From Choristoneura fumiferana (Eukaryota; Arthropoda; Insecta; Lepidoptera; Tortricidae): 64,000 nucleotides of DNA. Under the pieces are notes generated by a model. That model was not told where the DNA came from and searched no databases. It saw nothing but the letters and a program-made list of their open reading frames with translations. The position numbers were made by a program, and so were the translations under genes. Of this stretch, positions 1-11,448 are shown one piece after another. The stretch is from assembly GCF_025370935.1 (NCBI RefSeq), contig NC_133482.1, positions 1,517,220 to 1,581,219 on the forward strand, written 5' to 3'. Within the stretch, counting starts at the first letter, position 1, and the number at the start of each line of letters is the position of its first letter.

Positions 1-3000
1 GCTGGACGTCCTCATCGTCGTACGGGTCGGTCAGCTGCAGCGTGATGTGATTGGTCTGCAGTTTCAGCTGTTTGATGCAGGACGCTACGGGGTCCGCGTT
101 CTCTTGCGCTGTCTTTACCAGCTCCTTGATGTCGTCCCATGACATCTGAATGTTCAGTCAAATGGTTACTAAAGTCCTTGTTGTCTCTAGAGTGTGCTCG
201 GCAGCAGTTAATAAAACATATAATACAAACTTTTTCTGCTGACTGTACTTTTTGTTGACTGTACTTGCATTGTCGTCTAAACTACCCGTACCAAATTTCA
301 AGTTGATGCCATTAACCATTGAGGAGTTCCCATCTGCGGAGACGATCCTGGCCGGACCACCAGGATGTCACTATCTGATTATTGTTTTATCGGGGGTTCT
401 TAACTCATTACAAATTGTCATTCATCATCCCAGCCTATATGCGTCCCACTGCTGGGCATAGGCCTCCTCTCAAAATGAGAAGGCTTGGGTCGTAGTTTCC
501 AAGCAGGTCCAGTGTAAATTGGGAACTTCACACACACTATTGAACCATCGCGAAAAATGCACACCAGCAATCACTTATATTACTTACATTCCATCATTCA
601 CTTTAGTGCCATAAAAACTTGAATAAGCCGTTAGACAGTTTCAAAGCTAAAAATAATTGTTTAATACTATTTGTGTTATTGCAAATTCGTTGATACGATG
701 GCGTTCTAAATAGTGGGCAGCTTTTCAATAGAATCAGTTCATGAATATATTTTTTTACATAAAAAACCGTATCTCAAAAAAGTTGAATACCCCAAGGGTC
801 AATTTTGGATCGTGTCTTATATGATCTATACAAAACTTAATATATTTTCAGGAATTTACTATATGCATGAGGGAGGAATATGAATATTCTTAACTTGATT
901 AAAAAATACCTTAAATGGTAGAACAGTGGCTAAAACTCACTTGGTTAGCAATGGCAGCCTGCACGGCTAACCTCGCCTGCTCGACCAAGGGCTCGTTGCG
1001 CGATATAAGTTCAGCCGCTTGCCTGTCTGTCACTTGCACCTGCTCGAGCTCCGTAACGCGCTTCTCATGGTCCTTTCGCACGTTTTGTAGTTTCTTCATT
1101 GCTTCCCGTTCAACTTGGATCGTCTGGTTAGAGATGAGTAAATTAAATATTAAATCAAATGGACTCATGCTGAAATATATCTAATGTCACTCAGCGGCGG
1201 CCTTAGGGGGTGGCGAATAGAGCAATCCCCCGGGCCTCGCTCTTGTCAACAATCCAAGCAAATTTAAACAAAATATACATTTTTTTACTATATTTTCGCA
1301 TCACATACTTTTCATGAAGGACAAAGAGCCTCGCAAAGACCTGCCGCCCGGAGCCTCGCAATGGGTAAGGCTGTCGCTGGTTACACTGATGTCGGTCAAT
1401 TAAGAAACCAATGGAGATCAACAAAAGAGACCGACCCAAGCACCCTGCGGAGCCTAACGTAAGAATGCATGGCTTTCCAGCAAATGGCTGAAGCAGGACT
1501 CTGGAGGTAGATAAGAAACCCCTCCGAGAGAGGAAGGAGAGTCCCGAGGTAAGTTCCAGGGAGTTTGGGACGTGCAGACGGGTTTGCCCGGTGAGAGTTC
1601 GGCACTGTCTGGGCCTCCCCTCTCAGTCGTCCGGGATTTTTTTCTACTGCACGCCTCCATTTTGTATAATCCACCCACAATAACGTTTGTAAATTTATAA
1701 AATGTAAACCAAAGCAAGAACCTAGCCCTGGCGCTTTTATCTCTTTTGGCAACTCACCTAAAAACAAAAATGTTCCACTTCACTAGCCATATCTAGAAAC
1801 AGGGTTGCTAGGTATTTTTCGAATAAATACCGAACAGTGAGCAAAAAAAAACACACGAAGCGACAACATCGATTGTCGATTGCGTAAAATCTGACAATTG
1901 AATCGTTTATTGGGGAGAAAAAATTATCAGAAAAAAAATACCGAACCGCCCATACTTCGGTATTTTTTTATACCGAACACCGAACACAGTGCTAAAATAC
2001 CGAACGGTTCGTTAAAATACCATACACCTGGCAAGCCTGTCTAGAAGGGGTGCTGAGTTGATCTGGGTAGAGTACAATAAGTACAGTTCCAGACTAGAAG
2101 AAATGATTACTAATGACCTTTGACATTATTCCAGTACCAATACATTGCGGTGCTCTACCAATCTCTTTGTATCTTCATCATCATCATCATATCATAGAAG
2201 CGGTCTACATCCACCTAGAACCCCCGGCTTTAACTAGCCATCCGTCCATCTCGTTGGTGGACGTCCTACGCTGCGTTTCCCGATCCACTTTTCTGCCCCA
2301 ACGGCCATCTATTCTTCATGCTATGCCTGTCCATTGCCATTTCAACGAGCATTCATTACATACCTTTAAATCAATCTTCTGTCCTTCCAGAGCCGAAAAG
2401 AACTCGTCGACAGCTCTGTCAAAACTGTCATATTCCGCGTACGGCTGTTTCTGGTGCTGATTGTAAAGCATCGGATGGAACTCCACGTTGGTAATGAAGA
2501 AGTCTTTGCCATCTCCCGTGGGGTTCGGACGCTCCTCCTTCTTCTGGGTTATGAAACCCTGGTAGGAAATAATAATTGGTTACGTGAGATGTTTAACCTT
2601 TTATAGGGCAACGGTCGCTCTTGCAACCATAAGACGTTGTCCACAATGAATAATAAGACTCAAAATTAAGTTCACATACTGTTATAACCTATTCAAAGCT
2701 TCAAGAACTTATAGGATAGATTGTGAGAAAGATTGGCGCGAAAAAAGCCTTGCTCTATAAAGGGTTAAAGAGAATAATTACAGGTGAAAAATTCAATGAG
2801 GCAATTGTAATTGTAGGCAGCGTTGCGCCTTGCCGTAACACTATGCTGAGTGGGGTCCACTTTATACTATTCGATGCCCGCCCGAGACCTTCCTACACTT
2901 ACACGTATAACGATAGTGGTCAATTACATTGCGCGCCCTGTAATAGGACCTTTAAGACTAAGTTTGGCTTTTCCAGCGATATTCGGGCACATAATAAACA

Positions 3001-3105
3001 AGCCTAAAGGTTCGCCTTTGTCGGACACGACATGGAGGACATCAATATACTATTCGATGTTATTTTTATTTTTTTCCATCTAATGTATTTTTATGTGTAA
3101 ATAAA

Positions 3106-3160
<55 letters not shown>

Positions 3161-6100
3161 AATACAGATCAAGATTTACCTCGCAAGTTAAATAACAATA
3201 GCATCGCTGACAATTTAAAACATAAACTGACATGGTTAAAATTGGGTAAGTAAATTGAGTATTTCCACATAATTACGCGTTTACGCGTGTAAAATCCCGG
3301 AATGAGAGAGAGCGCGAGAAGAGAAAGAGGGATAGATAAATAGAGGGAGAGAGAGAATTACAGAATTCCAATTTAGCCGGCTGCTAATACTTCATGCAAG
3401 CGAGGCCTAGTCTAGTCATTACAATACTTGAGATACTAAGCTAGACCCGATAAACAGTGCATTGTCATTTAAAAGTGAAATATCCCGAAAACGGCTGAAC
3501 CCACTTTGAAGAAACATTGCTAAGAACCACCCCAAGAATATTCGCTTTCACGTAAAAGAAACCGCACCGAAATCTAACCATTCATTTGAGAGCTAAGATG
3601 GCACAGACAGACAGACATTAGCGTCAAACTTATATATCTAACATCCCTCATTTTGCGTAGGCACCCACTACAAATCCTAAAAAAAAACCCTGACCAATCA
3701 TGTACACAAAAATAAGTCCAGACCAAAAGTGATTACATTCTTGATGACACCAGCCGAATATGTCGCTAAAATCGAACTTTCAAAGTGAAAGACACGTCTA
3801 TTGGCATTATTGTTTTATGACATGCAAACGAATATCAACTTAAGGGTGGTAGACCACATATTTGGCTGATGGTTGTTGACTGTTTTTATAGTGCCACTCT
3901 ATAATATGTCGCCCAGAACTGGAACGACTGGTGTCAAAATATCGAGCTAAGTTTCCCTGACTTTCTGGATTTCTAGTAAATTTCCCTGATTATCCCTGAC
4001 TTTCCCTGACCACCTTGAGCGTCCCTGACTTTTCCCTGACTTTCCAGAAAGTGGACACCCTGGTAGGGAGTTTAAAATAAAGTACCATCATCATCTCACC
4101 TTAGCTACTTCCTTCTGTGCGCTGGCCAGGAGTTCCTCAGCCCTCTTGACGGCCGCAGCCAGCTTGGGCAGGTCCCGCTCCGCGAAGAACCCCTTGTTGG
4201 GGTCCGAGCTGACCTTCATGTTGCCCGTCAAACCCTGCTCCAGGAGCACGTGGTCTATTATGGCTGGACCGTATTCTGATGAAAGAGGAATATTAGTAAA
4301 GACAACATCATTGTAACAAAGAATTACAAGTTGGGAATTATTTTCAAGGCCAAGACTACACACACATGGGTGGATCACTATTTAAAGGCTGACCAGGAAT
4401 ATAAAAAACTTGACGCGAGGGCAGTTCATCTACGTTTTATATTGCAACATTCTTTACACTTACTATACGATACCTACCAGTCATATTGACAAAGGTGTTG
4501 GTGATGTTATTTAAAGGAATATTTTATAATCCCTCAGACTGTTTCTATGACAAATACTTTTATGCATTGTGAATCATTTTCCTTTCAAGTTTATGGATAA
4601 TTTTCGGCAAACCACAAAATACCACGCGCAAACAACAATACAATACAAATATTCTTTATTGCACACCATAAATCAGTACAAAAAACTTATAATATAAACA
4701 CTTAGATTCAGGGTAGACAATAGGCGGTCTTATCGCTTAAAAGCGATCTCTTCCAGACAACGATTTGGGTACAAGAACTTAACGTTAAACTTTGACAGCA
4801 ATATACAGATGACATTTGAATTTAGTGTTGCCAGTGCAAGAAATTAGTTCTATTGGTTTTCCGCAATATGGCGAGGTTTTTTATAATTCTGGTCAGCCTT
4901 TATTGATTCAGGAGTTACTTTGCGGAGCTCCATATCAATGAAATGCACTAAAAGAATTTCTTTGCTCACCTGCGACCTTATGATAGCAAAGTTTATGCGA
5001 ACACTTTATGTGAACACACACAAATCACACACCCATCTATCACCACCACCACACTAAACTGACCGGTTTCGAACTCAACCAGAGCTCATCTTCAGAGCAG
5101 CACAACCGTACACCATGAGACCTAGACCTCTAACATGTGGTATCATAAGGTTGCTGGTGAGCAAAGAAATTCTTTTAGTTTTTTTTTCTTTTGGATTGGA
5201 TCTTGGATCAACTATTTCTTATTGTTATTCTGTCCTGTCAGCGAGGGGACAAAAGCAGTACAGTTTAATAGAAGAAATGACACATTATACTAACATGCTT
5301 ATTAGACAACCAATTATAGAAGGGAGTTAGAACTACCACAAAAATGCATGTTTGGCAAATTTTAATCCTATAAACTTACGGTTTAAAGAGTGGCTCTGGA
5401 GAACGTAACTATAGCAATGAGTGATAAAAAAAAGTTAATTGACCCATATACAACTTTGGCCTATATATGTCCACTGCGTACAGGCTTCCTCGCAGAATAA
5501 GGGGGCTTGGACTAGTTGCCATGCGGGCCCAGTGTGGATCGGGAACTTCACAAACATTAAACAGGTAAAAATAAGATAATTACCAAGATTAGGATTTAGT
5601 ATTTTCTTCAGGTTGTCTCCAGGTTTGCTGTTAGCCAGAATTTTCTTCAGGCCTTCTTCATCGGGCGGCTCAAAGTTCGACTTTGCTCTGTCTAGAGGGT
5701 ACTTCTCTTTCACAGCAAACCTGAAAAAGGGGTAGCCACTCATTAAAAGCGGTAGTAGCTTAGTATTGTGGTGTATGAGTGATTCTTATTTGTCATTTCT
5801 AAACTAGATATAGGTCATAATAAGAAAATTCTTGGTGCTATAGAAACTTAGGTCCAGACGTCGGTGATACTGGAATACCGCGTAACTAGCATTTTCCATA
5901 AGGTATAATTATCACTGTCAGAACAGTACAATGTTAGTACTGTAAGTACAGAGGAAATTATTCCTTATGGAAAATGCTAGTTACCGCGGTAGTATCACCG
6001 ACGCATACTATCCTGAAATTTACTACAAGGAAACATTGTGACGAAAATTGGATCATGCCAATTTCTCCTTCAAAAAAAAACTGATTACAATATTGCGACT

Positions 6101-7866
6101 GATTGCAGATAATAATAAAAACAAAGCTATGAATAAGTCAAATAGTGTTTGCCCCTGTAGTAAAGCATACCAGCCAGATGTGGGCGATACATACGCAAGA
6201 GATGATGCTAAGCGAATGATTAAGTGCATAAAAAGTGTTGTTCCATAAAAAAAAAAAAAAAAAAAAACACTTGTTGCTATGTTAACGTTCTCCTGAGTCA
6301 CTCTTTAAACCGTAAGTTTATAGGATTAAAAGTTTGCCAAACATGCATTTTTGTGGTAGTTTAAAGCCCCTTCTATAATTAGTCATCTAATAAGCATGTT
6401 AGTATAATGCGACACAACATTTCTTCTATTAAACTGCACTACTTTTGTCCCCTCGCTGACGGGACAGAATAACAAGAAATAGATGACCCACCCAGATACT
6501 AACCTGACTTTATCCCCTTCAACATGTGGTCTGAGCACATTCAATATTGTCCATTCGTAGTCAGTCAGCACAATGTTACCACGGTCATAGAGTTCCAATA
6601 TGACATGGTATGCAGCCTCTCCGCTGCCAAACTGCAAGTCGACTATCCTATCGATACCAAGCTGGGAAAGTTTCTCAAGACGCTTGTTTTTCAGGTGCTT
6701 TCGGAGCTGTGAAGAAGTAACACTTGTTTTAATATAACATTATTCTAAAGGAACTGCTTCTTAACCTACAAAATACAAGTGACAACAATTTTATTGAAGT
6801 AGCCCAGCTAGCCTAGCTACTTAGCAAAACTTTTACTACAGACAAACATACTCATTATTTTTATACTTGGGTTGATCAACTTTTTCTTTTCACTGGTTGC
6901 TATAGTTACGGGCTCCTGAGTCACCGTAAGTTTATAGGATTAAAATTTGCCAAACACACATTTTTGTGATAGTTTTAAGCCCTTTTCTATAAATGGTTAT
7001 CTAATAAGCATGTTAGTATAATGTGTCATTTCTTCTATTAAACTGTAGCTGTACTACTTTTGTCTCCTCGCTAACGGAATAGAATAGCAACAAGTACTAG
7101 TTGATCCACCCACTTATTACATATTTATATGCTTACTTATTATTTGCATTTATTATTAAGACTATGATATGACTACAAACCTCTCACAGTAAATTTAAAA
7201 GTATTTGAAATTTAACAGTACAAATAGGTAATTTCTAATCTCTGCATACCTTCATGGTGAACCCAGAGGGTGCTACATTCTTTGGCCATTCAAAGTGTGT
7301 GGTGTGCAGCCGACTAGCGGACTCCAGAAGCAACACAGCTTTTTCTTCAGATCGCTGCAGACGAATCAGGTATGACTTGTTGTCTATGTCGTAGACCTGG
7401 TTCACTCGCATACCTATCAACCTGTAAAAGTAGTACAGGATAAAATTTAAAATTAAAGTTTTGAGTTAAGTTAGGTCTCTAAATAAATGAAAAAAAAACA
7501 TCTGTTAAACAATTTTCTGTAATCTGTTTAACAAAACAACTTCAAGTGATTTTGTAACATATTGTAAATTTAGCAAGGTCGAATTTTTGTGTACATTTAT
7601 TATTATATGGTCTGGTTGCTATATCTACTATGCCTGGAAATGGAAAAGGGTTAGCATAATACCTAACTTAACAAGTTAATTAGCATCTGTACAGATAATA
7701 GGTATTTACTTTGATAAGGTTGTTTGGTCTTAATTTCAACACAAAGTCTTTTATTGCAAAACGTGAAACTAAACAAAATCTTACAAGGCTAACAAAAAAA
7801 GGTTACTTACTTCTGTAGTTCGGTGACCATGCATATTATATCGTAAGTATTGAATCGTGTCTTCAT
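1..7866 (-). CDS. NEMF: NEMF / Rqc2 / Caliban ribosome quality-control factor, N-terminal part (C-terminus off window)
   Basis: This gene encodes the factor that binds 60S subunits carrying stalled nascent chains, recruits the Listerin ligase and directs C-terminal tailing. I joined eight exons with GT-AG borders and matching phases: 7811-7866, 7250-7421, 6504-6706, 5584-5720, 4100-4275, 2364-2558, 941-1123 and 1-146 (continuing left), giving about 422 codons. The start ATG (7864-7866) opens MKTRFNTYDI, the usual NFACT-N start. Asp9 and the GIDR motif (Asp95-Arg96) match the Asp/Asp-Arg residues known to be needed for tailing in yeast Rqc2, so the protein is probably tailing-competent. Further family landmarks are IGMRVNQVYDIDNKSYLIRL, ELYDRGNIVLTDYE, QKIDLK, KKLQNVRKDHEKR (coiled-coil start) and KQLKLQTNHITL. 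The animal family is about 1,000-1,100 residues, so more than half (rest of coiled coil, NFACT-R, NFACT-C) lies off the left edge. Introns are filled with repeats. The exon joins are inferred from splice consensus and family alignment. Confidence 0.95.
225..385. repeat. Dispersed repeat, copy 1 (also at 33.5 and 41.9 kb)
   Basis: The segment with TTGACTGTACTTGCATTGTC, then CCAAATTTCAAGTTGATGCC and GACGATCCTGGCCGGAC recurs in similar form at 33455-33605 and 41840-41985. It lies in a NEMF intron. No coding potential was seen. Confidence 0.6.
423..552 (-). mobile_element. tRNA-derived SINE (family S1), 3' part
   Basis: The stretch starts with CATCATCCCAGCCTATATGC and runs through the CACTGCTGGGCATAGGCCTC and GGGAACTTCACACACAC blocks. 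These are the tail half of the S1 SINE whose full copies are at 36.6 and 40.1 kb. It sits in a NEMF intron. Confidence 0.75.
2113..2350 (-). mobile_element. RTE-like non-LTR retrotransposon 3' fragment
   Basis: Read on the minus strand, the frames carry remnants such as RPPTRWTD and LVKAGGSRWM, which match the C-terminus of RTE-like reverse transcriptases common in Lepidoptera, followed by a (GAT)n-type tail near 2175-2190. It has frameshifts and lies next to NEMF exon 6. Confidence 0.6.
3104..3161. repeat. (CT)n microsatellite
   Basis: An almost uninterrupted run of CT dinucleotides with one A interruption near the right end, inside a NEMF intron. Confidence 0.9.
3746..3873. mobile_element. 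MITE with CCATCAGCCAAAT-type inverted ends
   Basis: The interior (AATATGTCGCTAAAATCGAA, GACACGTCTATTGGCATTA) and the right end ATTTGGCTGATGG match the element at 26737-26912 in a PDSS2 intron. A partial copy is at 31459-31500. The left terminus is degraded here. Confidence 0.65.
3945..4065. repeat. TTTCCCTGACTTTCC-rich repeat
   Basis: The motif CCCTGACTTTCC or close variants occurs about seven times, ending in GGACACCCTGG, a common terminus of an insect MITE type. It lies just 3' of NEMF exon 5 in transcript terms. Confidence 0.5.
4640..4760. repeat. LINE 3'-tail-type repeat (shared with 30.3 kb)
   Basis: AATACAATACAAATATTCTT followed by AATAGGCGGTCTTATCGCTT matches 30276-30400. It is a 3'-end fragment type widespread in moth genomes. 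Confidence 0.55.
4935..5200. mobile_element. Foldback repeat with shared ACTCAACCAGAGCTCATC core
   Basis: Outer inverted arms (AAAAGAATTTCTTTGCTCACC near 4950 and GTGAGCAAAGAAATTCTTTT near 5157) enclose the core GAACTCAACCAGAGCTCATC. The core recurs at 50370-50420. It lies in a NEMF intron. Confidence 0.6.
5210..5425 (+). repeat. NEMF-intron repeat, copy 1 of 3
   Basis: The segment through GCGAGGGGACAAAAGCAGTA, ACTAACATGCTTATTAGA and CATGTTTGGCAAATTTTAAT recurs inverted at 6255-6500 and 6880-7105. Three copies therefore sit in one gene, in its introns between exons 2 and 5. Confidence 0.75.
5455..5557 (-). mobile_element. Degraded SINE S1 tail
   Basis: Diverged matches to the S1 blocks (GGCCTATATATGTCCACTGC and ATGCGGGCCCAGTGTGGATC), ending about 25 bp from NEMF exon 4. 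Confidence 0.55.
5848..6005. mobile_element. Hairpin MITE
   Basis: Left arm CGTCGGTGATACTGGAATACCGCG... and right arm ending ...CGCGGTAGTATCACCGACG pair over about 45 bp, including the shared CTAGCATTTTCCATAAGG. The spacer is about 65 bp. Confidence 0.8.
6255..6500 (-). repeat. NEMF-intron repeat, copy 2 of 3
   Basis: Reverse-orientation copy of 5210-5425, ending 4 bp before the NEMF exon 3 donor. It therefore supplies part of the intron sequence beside that splice site. A poly(A) run at 6247-6266 precedes it. Confidence 0.75.
6880..7105 (-). repeat. NEMF-intron repeat, copy 3 of 3
   Basis: Same order of blocks as copy 2 (AAGTTTATAGGATTAAAATT, TAATAAGCATGTTAGTATAA, TTTGTCTCCTCGCTAACGG). Confidence 0.75.
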
Positions 7867-8349
7867 TTTGAAGCGAGAATTATTTTTCTAAGTAATAAAT
7901 AAGCGCGACTTTTTTCTAATTTTCATTAAATTTACCCAGTACAACTTAGTACGTAGCTGCGACCTGGCTGTCAATGTCAATGCGTAGCATAATACAGTAC
8001 AGCAGTTTCTGACATTTTTAAAGAGTTTTTTCTTTGTTTTTTTATCTTTCACTTTCACTTCTTGAAATGGGACATGACTTGGGTTATTTTGCTTTAAACT
8101 TATTTAAGAGCTTCATCAATATTTCATTATTCATTATGAAATTATTTCTTCACCATGAGAATAAAGTTATCTAATGTTGACCAGTGGCTGAATGAGCGTT
8201 TTACTAAATTAATCCAATAATTAATTGTCAAACTAAAAAAAACATTGTTGATCTGTCAGATGCACGTGTGAGGTTATGTTATGTTGTTATTATTTCTACA
8301 AAATCAAAAGCGGTGTAAAATAGACGAAAATTCGATATAAAATAATACG
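7867..8349. promoter_or_regulatory. Probable bidirectional promoter between NEMF and Rrp46
   Basis: Only 483 bp separate the two divergent start codons, and both 5' UTRs must lie inside. No repeat family seen elsewhere in the window occurs here, unlike most of the non-coding DNA around it. A CACGTG E-box sits at 8263-8268. No TATA box at a convincing distance was seen. Promoter function is inferred from the head-to-head layout. Confidence 0.5.
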
Positions 8350-10925
8350 ATGGGTTCAGAAGAAATCAAGTTAAAGGATTTCAAGTTAAAACCTATGAAA
8401 TGCGAGCTAAATTTTCTCAGTAAATCAGATGGTTCGGCTATTTTATCTCAAGGTGTGTTTTCGTAATGTTTCACCTATTTAACGTATTATTTAGGGTTTA
8501 AATGATTGAGGACATATTTTATTATTTCAGGAGCTACAGTAGCTCTAGCTAGCGTTAATGGACCTTTAGATGTGAAGATATCAAGTCAAAGTATTGAGAA
8601 GACAACTCTCGAAGTTTTGTTTAGCAGCAAAGGTGGGAAGCCGTCTGTTAAGGACAGGTAGGGTTTTGCAAAATCTGCGTTGTTATAAATTCACTGCTGA
8701 GGATTAAATTTTGTTTTTTCTGAATACCACAACAATACCATACAAGTTTGTAGCCTCACTGAACTTAAAGTTGATATTTTGAAGCTGTTTATGTCCTATT
8801 TGAAGGATTTCCTTTAATTTTTATAGTATGATATGTTAAATAATGTGACGTTTTAGATGAATCTTGCCATTTTAGGTACAAAGAAAATGTGATCCGACAA
8901 ACCTGTGAAGAGGCCATCTTGAGCAGCCTGTACCCACGCACTGGCATCACCATCACAGTCCAAGAGCTGGAAGACTATGGAGGGGTGAGTATACCAATTT
9001 TATAAATCAGCAGAACTGATTAGAAATGTTTTGTTTTTAATTATTATATTTAGTTAATCTTTTTCTCTAGTATGGTATGGAAATTAACATAAAAATCAGA
9101 TTTAGAAATAAGTTATTAAATATATTAAAGACTTAAGTTTTTTGCATCTGAGAAATTAATATCATTTGTTTGAACAAAAAATAACAACAATACACACAAC
9201 CCAATAACACACAATAGTCCTCCTAACGCCCAAGTCAAATTTTTGATTTAGGAACATCAAAATAAGACTGAAGACCTCCTTCATTTTCTTCTGGAATGTG
9301 ATCAGCATAAGGACACCAGAAACAGGTATCTGGATGGTATGGATCTGTTGAATGGAAGTTTAAATGTGATTCTGAGTCAACCACTTTCAGAAGAAGTGAT
9401 GGAGATTTATAAGTTCATCGGACGGGCCTTTGCATCCAGAGACTAGTTTTCGGCACATGGGAGAGTGTAACATGTATCTAAGGCTCCCCATGAGGCTGAC
9501 ATAGTCACATTTAGTTTGCTAAAGCCTCGTTAAAATATAAAAAAAAAAAGAACATCAAACTTTATGTCATTTATGATAGAGTTTGATTTAAAATTACAGT
9601 AAGTTTATAAAGGACTGGGCGTTAGGAGGTTATACCCCACTGGTCAAACACAATATACACTTGCTGCTGTCAGGAGTAATTGGCAGTAGTGGTTGCGAAC
9701 CTAAAGCAACCGGTTGCCAAAAACAAAAAAGTTGAAGTTGAAGAAAATGCATCTATTAAGATTTCAAAATCGTAAGAATGACGATTTTATCAATGATTTT
9801 CCTAATCCAGATTTCATTTAACTGCTCGGAATTTTATTTTAATGGTATTTTTAAACCTAATGCACACTTCAGGAATTTTTCTTGAGTTTTTTTAAATAAT
9901 TTATATCAAATATGTTTTGAAGAAGCCAGTACTCAGCAGTGGGTGGATTCTGATGTGATTGATTGAAATATATTCCAGCTCCTCTCGACCTGCGTGAACT
10001 GCGTCTGCCTGGCGCTGCTGAACTCCGGCGTGGCGATGCGGCACGTGTTCGCGGCGGTGCTGTGCGCCGTGGACGGTCGCGGGGATATCGTGCTGGAGCC
10101 AGCCGTGGAGCAGCTGGAGGAAGCACGGGCGGTCATGAACTTTGTCTTCGATGAGCGGGACAAGAGTCTTGTTACAGGTAAAAGTTTCCATCCATCTAGA
10201 TATCCTGTTCTCTAGCGCGAAAAAGTTCGCAATCGCATTCATTCTCTTTCTACCCTCGTCTTATGCCGTGTGACAGAAAAAACTAAAAAGGATTTTGATT
10301 CCAAGTGTATTAGACAATTAGGCCTCAGGGGTCAGCTCACAAGTCAGCTCAGCTCAAACTCGGTTCAAAGAAATTCATTATCTCATAAGAATTGCTCTCC
10401 TAAAGTATACCATAAGTGTTAGTGAGCCTATTCATATAATGAAGCTTAAGATTGCTGGTTCCTTAGGGTCACTCTGGTATTAGGTAAGCAGAATTTTGGT
10501 AGTTTTTGACACTCCCTCCCCATGTCAGCAAAAGTAAGCAAAGTTCTATCGTACCTGCTTTGACTTTTGTATGCTGTTGTAAACAAAGTTTCTATCTATC
10601 TAATAATGCCATCCATTGCCTATTTTAACTTTTTTTAATTAAAAGAACAAATAATATTATGCTTAATTTTTTCTTTCTTCAACACTAAACAAAAACACTT
10701 TCTGAAATCCAACAACTCATCCAGCCAGCGTCTTTACATTTAAGTTCAGCTGCTTATCGACAGATGGCGCTGATTTCAACAATGTTTTTTTTTTCAGGTT
10801 TCACAGAAGGCAGTTTCAGCGAAGACACCTACAAGGAGGCGATAGAGCGATGCCGTTCAGCCAGCGACCTGATATTCGCGTTCTATAGGGATATTGTTAG
10901 TAAATACTCTAATGTAATAGGATAG
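8350..10925 (+). CDS. Rrp46: Exosome complex component RRP46 (EXOSC5-like), complete
   Basis: This is a subunit of the six-member RNase PH-like ring of the RNA exosome, which processes and degrades RNA in nucleus and cytoplasm; in animals the ring is a catalytically inactive scaffold. Five exons with consistent phases: 8350-8452, 8531-8657, 8876-8984, 9979-10177 and 10798-10925 (stop TAG), 666 nt for 221 residues, close to the roughly 230-residue family length. The product starts MGSEEIKLKDF; exon 2 has GATVALASVNGPLDVKISSQ, the Rrp46-type version of the RNase PH sheet; exon 3 has CEEAILSSLYPRTGITITVQ; exon 4 has STCVNCVCLALLNSGVAM followed by VFAAVLCAVDGRGDIVLEP; the last exon is the C-terminal helix. 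Intron 3 has been enlarged by a LINE 3' fragment and another repeat. The ATG is the first in frame and begins the conserved region. Confidence 0.96.
9219..9629 (+). mobile_element. LINE 3' fragment inside a short inverted repeat, Rrp46 intron 3
   Basis: Positions 9252-9446 form an open 64-codon stretch (LLHFLLECDQHKDTRNRYL early on) resembling the C-terminal end of a non-LTR reverse transcriptase. It is followed by a short 3' UTR and a poly(A) run at 9537-9549. The unit is framed by CCTCCTAACGCCCA (9219-9232) and its perfect inverse (9616-9629). Similar CCTCCTAAG-type inverted ends occur around 11449-11575. The LINE identity is by motif resemblance; whether the inverted ends belong to a separate DNA element is unclear. 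Confidence 0.55.
9639..9742 (+). repeat. Leader-type repeat shared with the LTR element at 59.5 kb
   Basis: CACAATATACACTTGCTGCT, TTGGCAGTAGTGGTTGCGAA and GTTGAAGTTGAA correspond block by block to the minus strand of 59495-59605. The second half also matches 34976-35040. It lies in Rrp46 intron 3. Confidence 0.7.
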
Positions 10926-10942
10926 TATTAGGTGTTAAGTTT

Positions 10943-10948
10943 AATAAA
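10943..10948 (+). terminator. Poly(A) signal of Rrp46
   Basis: AATAAA lies 17 nt after the Rrp46 stop codon, which implies a very short 3' UTR. Hairpin repeat DNA begins about 150 bp further on. Confidence 0.6.
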
Positions 10949-11099
10949 GCTGAGTTTACGCTTACCTGCTTTTTTTCTGGCGGCAGCAGGCCGATTGAAA
11001 AGTGTGCCCAATATTAGAAATTACTACGCTACTGGCTTCTACCCTTTTTTGAGTTTTGAAAAAGATGTCTACCTATGTTTTATTTCTGACGTCCTTCTA

Positions 11100-11291
11100 T
11101 CTACAGGTCGATTCAGGGGAGCTGGCACGAATGGATTGAATAAGTGAAGGAAAGTATCTGTGTGTTACCAATTTAAATACACTTCACACAAATATGAAAA
11201 TGTCATGCATCTGTCATGACCTACAAAAATGTCTAAGTGACATTACTTTCGTTCAATCCATTTTGTGCCAGCTCGTGAATCGACCTGTACA
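11100..11291. mobile_element. Hairpin MITE downstream of Rrp46
   Basis: TACAGGTCGATTCAGGGGAG with AGCTGGCACGAATGGATTGAA pairs with TTCAATCCATTTTGTGCCAGCT and TGAATCGACCTGTA at the right end. The spacer is about 90 bp. It is followed by a short repeat ending in TATAATATTTTATAAGTAGG. Confidence 0.8.
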
Positions 11292-11448
11292 TAGCTTCTA
11301 AATTTCATTCGAATACGTTCAGCCGTTTTTATACAGACGCACGCCGTACGCACAAACTTTATCCTTTATAATATTTTATAAGTAGGATAGCAAGATGTTA
11401 GGCGTAACGTATACCAATATTACCTTATTACCTTATAAATTTCGTCTT

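Noticed and set aside
1203..1767. Overlapping minus-strand open frames of 78, 87 and 123 codons
   Set aside because: They lie in a NEMF intron, have no recognisable domain and no consistent splice partners.
8263..8268. CACGTG E-box in the NEMF-Rrp46 promoter as a defined regulatory site
   Set aside because: A six-base motif is expected by chance at this length; it is kept only as a remark.
9869..10242. Several overlapping open frames on both strands around Rrp46 exon 4
   Set aside because: They are shadows of the GC-rich exon; only the plus frame joins to the neighbouring Rrp46 exons in phase and matches the family.
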